NCBI GenBank assembly: GCA_964532065.1
Contig: CAZHHG010000060.1
Span: forward strand, 1 to 17,842
Direction: 5' to 3'
Source: DSXH01 sp964532065
GTDB lineage: Bacteria > Bacteroidota > Ignavibacteria > Ignavibacteriales > Melioribacteraceae
Length of the DNA stretch: 17,842 bases
Part shown: positions 15,483 to 17,842 of the stretch, piece by piece
Layout: each line of letters begins with the position of its first letter
Numbering within the stretch: the stretch's first letter is position 1
The notes under the pieces: model-generated
The model's input: only the letters and a program-made list of their open reading frames with translations
Databases searched by the model: none
Told to the model about the DNA's origin: nothing
Made by a program: the position numbers and the translations under genes

Positions 15483-16247
15483 ATGATAATCGGTATCATA
15501 CCTGCGCGTTTTGCATCAACCCGCCTCATGGGAAAACCTTTAGCTGATATCGGCGGTAAACCGATGATCCAGCATACCTATCAGTCAGCCAAAAAATCCA
15601 AATTACTTGATAAAGTTGTTATTGCCGTTGATGACGACCGACTATTCAAGGTTGCCAAGGATTTTGGTGCCGAAGTTTATATGACCCCGCAGAATGTGGC
15701 TACAGGGTCCGACCGTATTGCTCTGGTCGCGGAAAAAATTCCGGATGCCGGCATAATCGTTAATATTCAGGGCGATGAGCCTTTTATCAAAGGCAAAATG
15801 ATAGATGAAGCTATCGAGCCTCTCTTATTCGATAAGAAAGTCAGTGTTTCTACTCTCGCAAGGAGAATAAAAAGCGTTGAAGAAATGAAATCTCCTTCGG
15901 TTGTTAAAGTTGTGTTCGATTACAATAATTTTGCGATGTACTTCTCACGTTCTCCTATCCCGTTTGCACGCGATGCCCGCACTAATCTTCAGAGAATCGA
16001 AAACGCGGAAATGTACAAGCATATCGGTCTCTATGTTTACAGGCGGGATGCTCTTCTTAAATTTACAGCTTCAAAACCGACTGACCTCGAACAGATCGAA
16101 AAATTGGAACAGCTCCGCTTTCTTGAATACGGATATAAAATGAAGATTGTAATTACGGAAATCGACAGCCTCTCTGTCGATACTCCGGCCGATCTCGAAA
16201 TTGCACGCAAATACTACGATAAACTGATTAAGTCCTCTAAACGTTAA
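15483..16247 (+). CDS. kdsB: 3-deoxy-manno-octulosonate cytidylyltransferase (CMP-Kdo synthetase)
   Basis: This 254-aa cytosolic enzyme activates Kdo with CTP to CMP-Kdo, the donor for the inner core of lipopolysaccharide. The N-terminal nucleotide-binding motif IPARFASTRLMGKPL is clear, followed by GGKPMIQHTY, NIQGDEPFI, the Ser/Arg-rich FSRSPIPFARD, HIGLYVYRRDALLKF and the C-terminal SVDTPADLEIAR. Length matches E. coli KdsB (about 248 aa). The ATG start gives a protein that begins directly with the first beta-strand (MIIGIIPAR), as in the family. It is probably in an operon with gatC. No terminator is evident in the 163 nt that follow. Confidence 0.97.
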   Translation: MIIGIIPARFASTRLMGKPLADIGGKPMIQHTYQSAKKSKLLDKVVIAVDDDRLFKVAKDFGAEVYMTPQNVATGSDRIALVAEKIPDAGIIVNIQGDEPFIKGKMIDEAIEPLLFDKKVSVSTLARRIKSVEEMKSPSVVKVVFDYNNFAMYFSRSPIPFARDARTNLQRIENAEMYKHIGLYVYRRDALLKFTASKPTDLEQIEKLEQLRFLEYGYKMKIVITEIDSLSVDTPADLEIARKYYDKLIKSSKR

Positions 16248-16410
16248 CATGTTACCTCAAACCTGTTGATTTAAGAAATCACTTTATTTTACTTTCGACC
16301 AATTTCTTCATTTTCCCTCAACAGACTCCGGAATGAAATTGTCTTTTGACTAAACTGATAGTATTTTCCGTATGTAAAAAATTGAAATCTATAAGAAAAC
16401 GGATCTAAAA

Positions 16411-16818
16411 ATGGAACACAAAATCAGAGTACTTGTGGCAAAAGCCGGATTGGATGGTCATGATAGGGGAGCTAAAGTTGTTGCCGCGGCTCTCAGAGAT
16501 GCTGGTATGGAAGTAATCTATACCGGACTTAGACAAACACCGGAAATGATTGTTGAAGCCGCAATTCAGGAGGATGTTGATGCTATAGGAATCTCTATTC
16601 TCTCCGGTGCGCATATGACTATCTTTCCAAGAATCTTAAATCTTATGAAGGAAAAGAAAGTTGATGATATTCTTCTCTTTGGCGGAGGAATTATTCCCGA
16701 AGAGGATCTGAATAAATTGAAAGAGTTAGGTGTCGGTGAACTTTTTACTCCCGGTACTCCTACCACTGAAATTATAAAATTTCTGAAAGAATGGGTTGTC
16801 AACCACCCGAAAAATTGA
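16411..16818 (+). CDS. Stand-alone cobalamin-binding subunit, methylmalonyl-CoA mutase type
   Basis: This 135-aa cytosolic protein is a complete B12-binding Rossmann domain. The motif for base-off/His-on binding is intact: DGHDRG at 15-20 with His17 as the lower cobalt ligand, then SIL at 62-64 and GGGIIP at 91-96. The close match over the full length (AKAGLDGHDRGAKVVAAAL, PGTPTTEI) points to the small subunit of acyl-CoA mutases such as methylmalonyl-CoA mutase, where B12 and substrate domains are separate chains. The large catalytic subunit is not in this window, so the substrate (methylmalonyl- or isobutyryl-CoA) cannot be fixed. The start ATG is the first in frame after GGATCT. A strong hairpin terminator follows 12 nt after the stop. 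Confidence 0.9.
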   Translation: MEHKIRVLVAKAGLDGHDRGAKVVAAALRDAGMEVIYTGLRQTPEMIVEAAIQEDVDAIGISILSGAHMTIFPRILNLMKEKKVDDILLFGGGIIPEEDLNKLKELGVGELFTPGTPTTEIIKFLKEWVVNHPKN

Positions 16819-16830
16819 TTCCTCCCTTTT

Positions 16831-16854
16831 AACCCCCCGTTTACGGGGGTTTTT
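16831..16854 (+). terminator. Intrinsic terminator after the B12-binding subunit gene
   Basis: A GC-rich hairpin (AACCCCC at 16831-16837, GGGGGTT at 16845-16851, 7-nt loop) is followed at once by T residues (five T in 16850-16854). It lies 12 nt after the stop codon and separates this gene from the acyltransferase gene. Confidence 0.85.
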
Positions 16855-16871
16855 ATTATGATCAATTATAG

Positions 16872-16902
16872 TTTAATAAAACGGATTCTTTGTTTATTTT
16901 TG
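16872..16902 (+). promoter_or_regulatory. Probable promoter of the membrane acyltransferase gene
   Basis: TTTA (16872-16875, one mismatch to TTTG) is followed after 19 nt by TATTTTTG (16895-16902), a full match to TAnnTTTG. The element ends 21 nt before the ATG. Position just behind a terminator supports a new transcription unit. Confidence 0.5.
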
Positions 16903-16923
16903 AACAGTAGTTAAGGATTCTTA

Positions 16924-17842
16924 ATGGCTTCTGAAAACCGGACTAGAATTATTTTTCTTGATATGATGCGTGCGCTTGCAGTCATTATGATGGTTCAGGG
17001 GCATACGATAGACACTTTCCTGGCCGACGAATACAGGACGATGGATTCTACCTTATTCTCAATCTGGTTTACTATCAGAGGTTTCACCGCACCAATCTTT
17101 ATGTTCACCTCCGGCGTAGTATTTACTTATCTGCTTAGATCCTATAACGTTCCCTTTTTTGAAAATCCGAGGGTTAAAAAGGGTCTTATCCGTTTTATAG
17201 TTCTGGTTTTGATCGGTTATCTGCTCCGTTATCCAACTTACACAGTATTTAATTTTAGTGTAGTTACTTTCGAACAATGGCGCGGATTTTTTTTGGTAGA
17301 CGCACTCCACCTTATCGGATTTGGCCTTCTCTTTGTGCTTATCCTTTCATTAATTGCCGAAAGAATTAAACTGCCGGATTACTTTATTTTTACACTGGGC
17401 GCTCTCTTTTTCTTTGTTTTATTTTCATTAACTGAAAAAATAAACTGGGCTAACTATCTCCCAATTCCGTTTGCCGCGTATTTTTATCACGGTACTGGCT
17501 CCTATTTCCCGCTTTTTCCTTGGGCAGGATATGTTATCGGCGGAGCAATTCTCGGAAGCTACCTTGCTCATAATCCCGTCTCCTTTACTAGTTATAAATT
17601 TTCTTTAAGGCTTTTATTAATCGGTTTTGGTTTTCTTGGTCTGTCCCAGGGAATTGAATTGATAGAAAATATATTTTATAACAGACAGGGTTATTGGACT
17701 GATAACCTTTATGTAATTACTATGCGGATCGGATTAGTGATCCTTCTTAATAGTTTTATGTCTTTTCTTGCAATTAAATTGAAGAGTGTTCCCGAATTTG
17801 TTAATCAGATCGGGAGGCATACATTGCTGGTTTATGCTGTCC
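16924..17842 (+). CDS. Integral-membrane acyltransferase, DUF1624/heparan-alpha-glucosaminide N-acetyltransferase-like, 3' end cut by window edge
   Basis: This open frame of 306 codons begins at ATG 16924, with AAGGA just upstream, and runs off the right edge without a stop. I translated it directly. The start is a polar stretch followed by IIFLDMMRALAVIMMVQGH. The spaced residues Asp13, Arg16 and His27 fit the LDxxR...H pattern of membrane acyltransferases in the HGSNAT/DUF1624 and OpgC-like groups. At least seven further hydrophobic helices follow (for example APIFMFTSGVVFTYLL, FIVLVLIGYLL, LIGFGLLFVLILSLI and PWAGYVIGGAILGSYL). Such proteins move acyl groups across or at the membrane onto sugars or other acceptors. 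The acceptor here is unknown. It has its own promoter and is separated from its neighbour by a terminator. Confidence 0.78.
   Translation, partial: MASENRTRIIFLDMMRALAVIMMVQGHTIDTFLADEYRTMDSTLFSIWFTIRGFTAPIFMFTSGVVFTYLLRSYNVPFFENPRVKKGLIRFIVLVLIGYLLRYPTYTVFNFSVVTFEQWRGFFLVDALHLIGFGLLFVLILSLIAERIKLPDYFIFTLGALFFFVLFSLTEKINWANYLPIPFAAYFYHGTGSYFPLFPWAGYVIGGAILGSYLAHNPVSFTSYKFSLRLLLIGFGFLGLSQGIELIENIFYNRQGYWTDNLYVITMRIGLVILLNSFMSFLAIKLKSVPEFVNQIGRHTLLVYAV

Noticed and set aside
16248..16410. 163-nt gap between kdsB and the B12-binding subunit gene, with a TTGACT (16346-16351) and a weak inverted repeat TTCATT / AATGAA
   Set aside because: TTGACT lacks a well-spaced -10 and no full TAnnTTTG is present. 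The repeat is interrupted and has no T run. I see no gene or firm signal here.

Overview
The window looks like a chromosomal segment of an AT-rich, diderm bacterium of the Bacteroidota/Ignavibacteriota (FCB) group. Four lines of evidence support this. (i) A full MoxR-Bat (Bacteroides aerotolerance) operon is present. (ii) KdsB implies a Kdo-containing lipopolysaccharide and so an outer membrane. (iii) Exported proteins end their signal peptides in Ala/Gly-Gln, and two are lipoproteins. (iv) Several intergenic regions carry the Bacteroidota -7 promoter element TAnnTTTG. The genus cannot be fixed from the sequence alone. No rRNA, tRNA, CRISPR array, insertion sequence or prophage was seen.

Layout. 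1-670 (minus) is the N-terminal 40% of the ABC-F translation factor EttA, cut by the window edge. A divergent promoter region of about 200 bp separates it from sthA (875-2260), the soluble transhydrogenase. A perfect hairpin terminator then lies between sthA and a convergent lipoprotein gene (2294-2989, minus) that encodes two OB-like domains. That gene is divergent from an RlmI-type rRNA methyltransferase gene (3090-4268).

4440-12691 is the centrepiece: eight co-directional, mostly overlapping genes, moxR - DUF58 - short BatD-like - batA - batB - batC - batD - batE. The parts come in pairs: two membrane VWA proteins, two BatD-type proteins (one with three beta-domains, one with a single one) and two TPR proteins. 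A cytosolic AAA+ ATPase/DUF58 pair sits at the front. I infer a membrane-anchored complex in which MoxR remodels MIDAS-containing partners. Its exact substrate is not known from the sequence.

Next come a Ste24-like M48 membrane protease gene, interrupted by an assembly gap (31 N) that puts its halves in different frames, and an Fn3-VWA lipoprotein. The last part holds housekeeping genes: gatC, kdsB, a stand-alone B12-binding mutase subunit followed by a terminator, and the first about 306 codons of an integral-membrane acyltransferase with its own promoter, cut by the right edge. No gene-free stretch exceeds 300 bases. The longest (671-874, 4269-4430 and 16248-16410) hold promoters or nothing firm.

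Nothing here is clearly an undescribed system. The most interesting material is the pairwise-duplicated Bat operon with its miniature BatD, the possible extension of that system by the protease and the extra VWA lipoprotein, and an SthA lacking both flavin-site cysteines.
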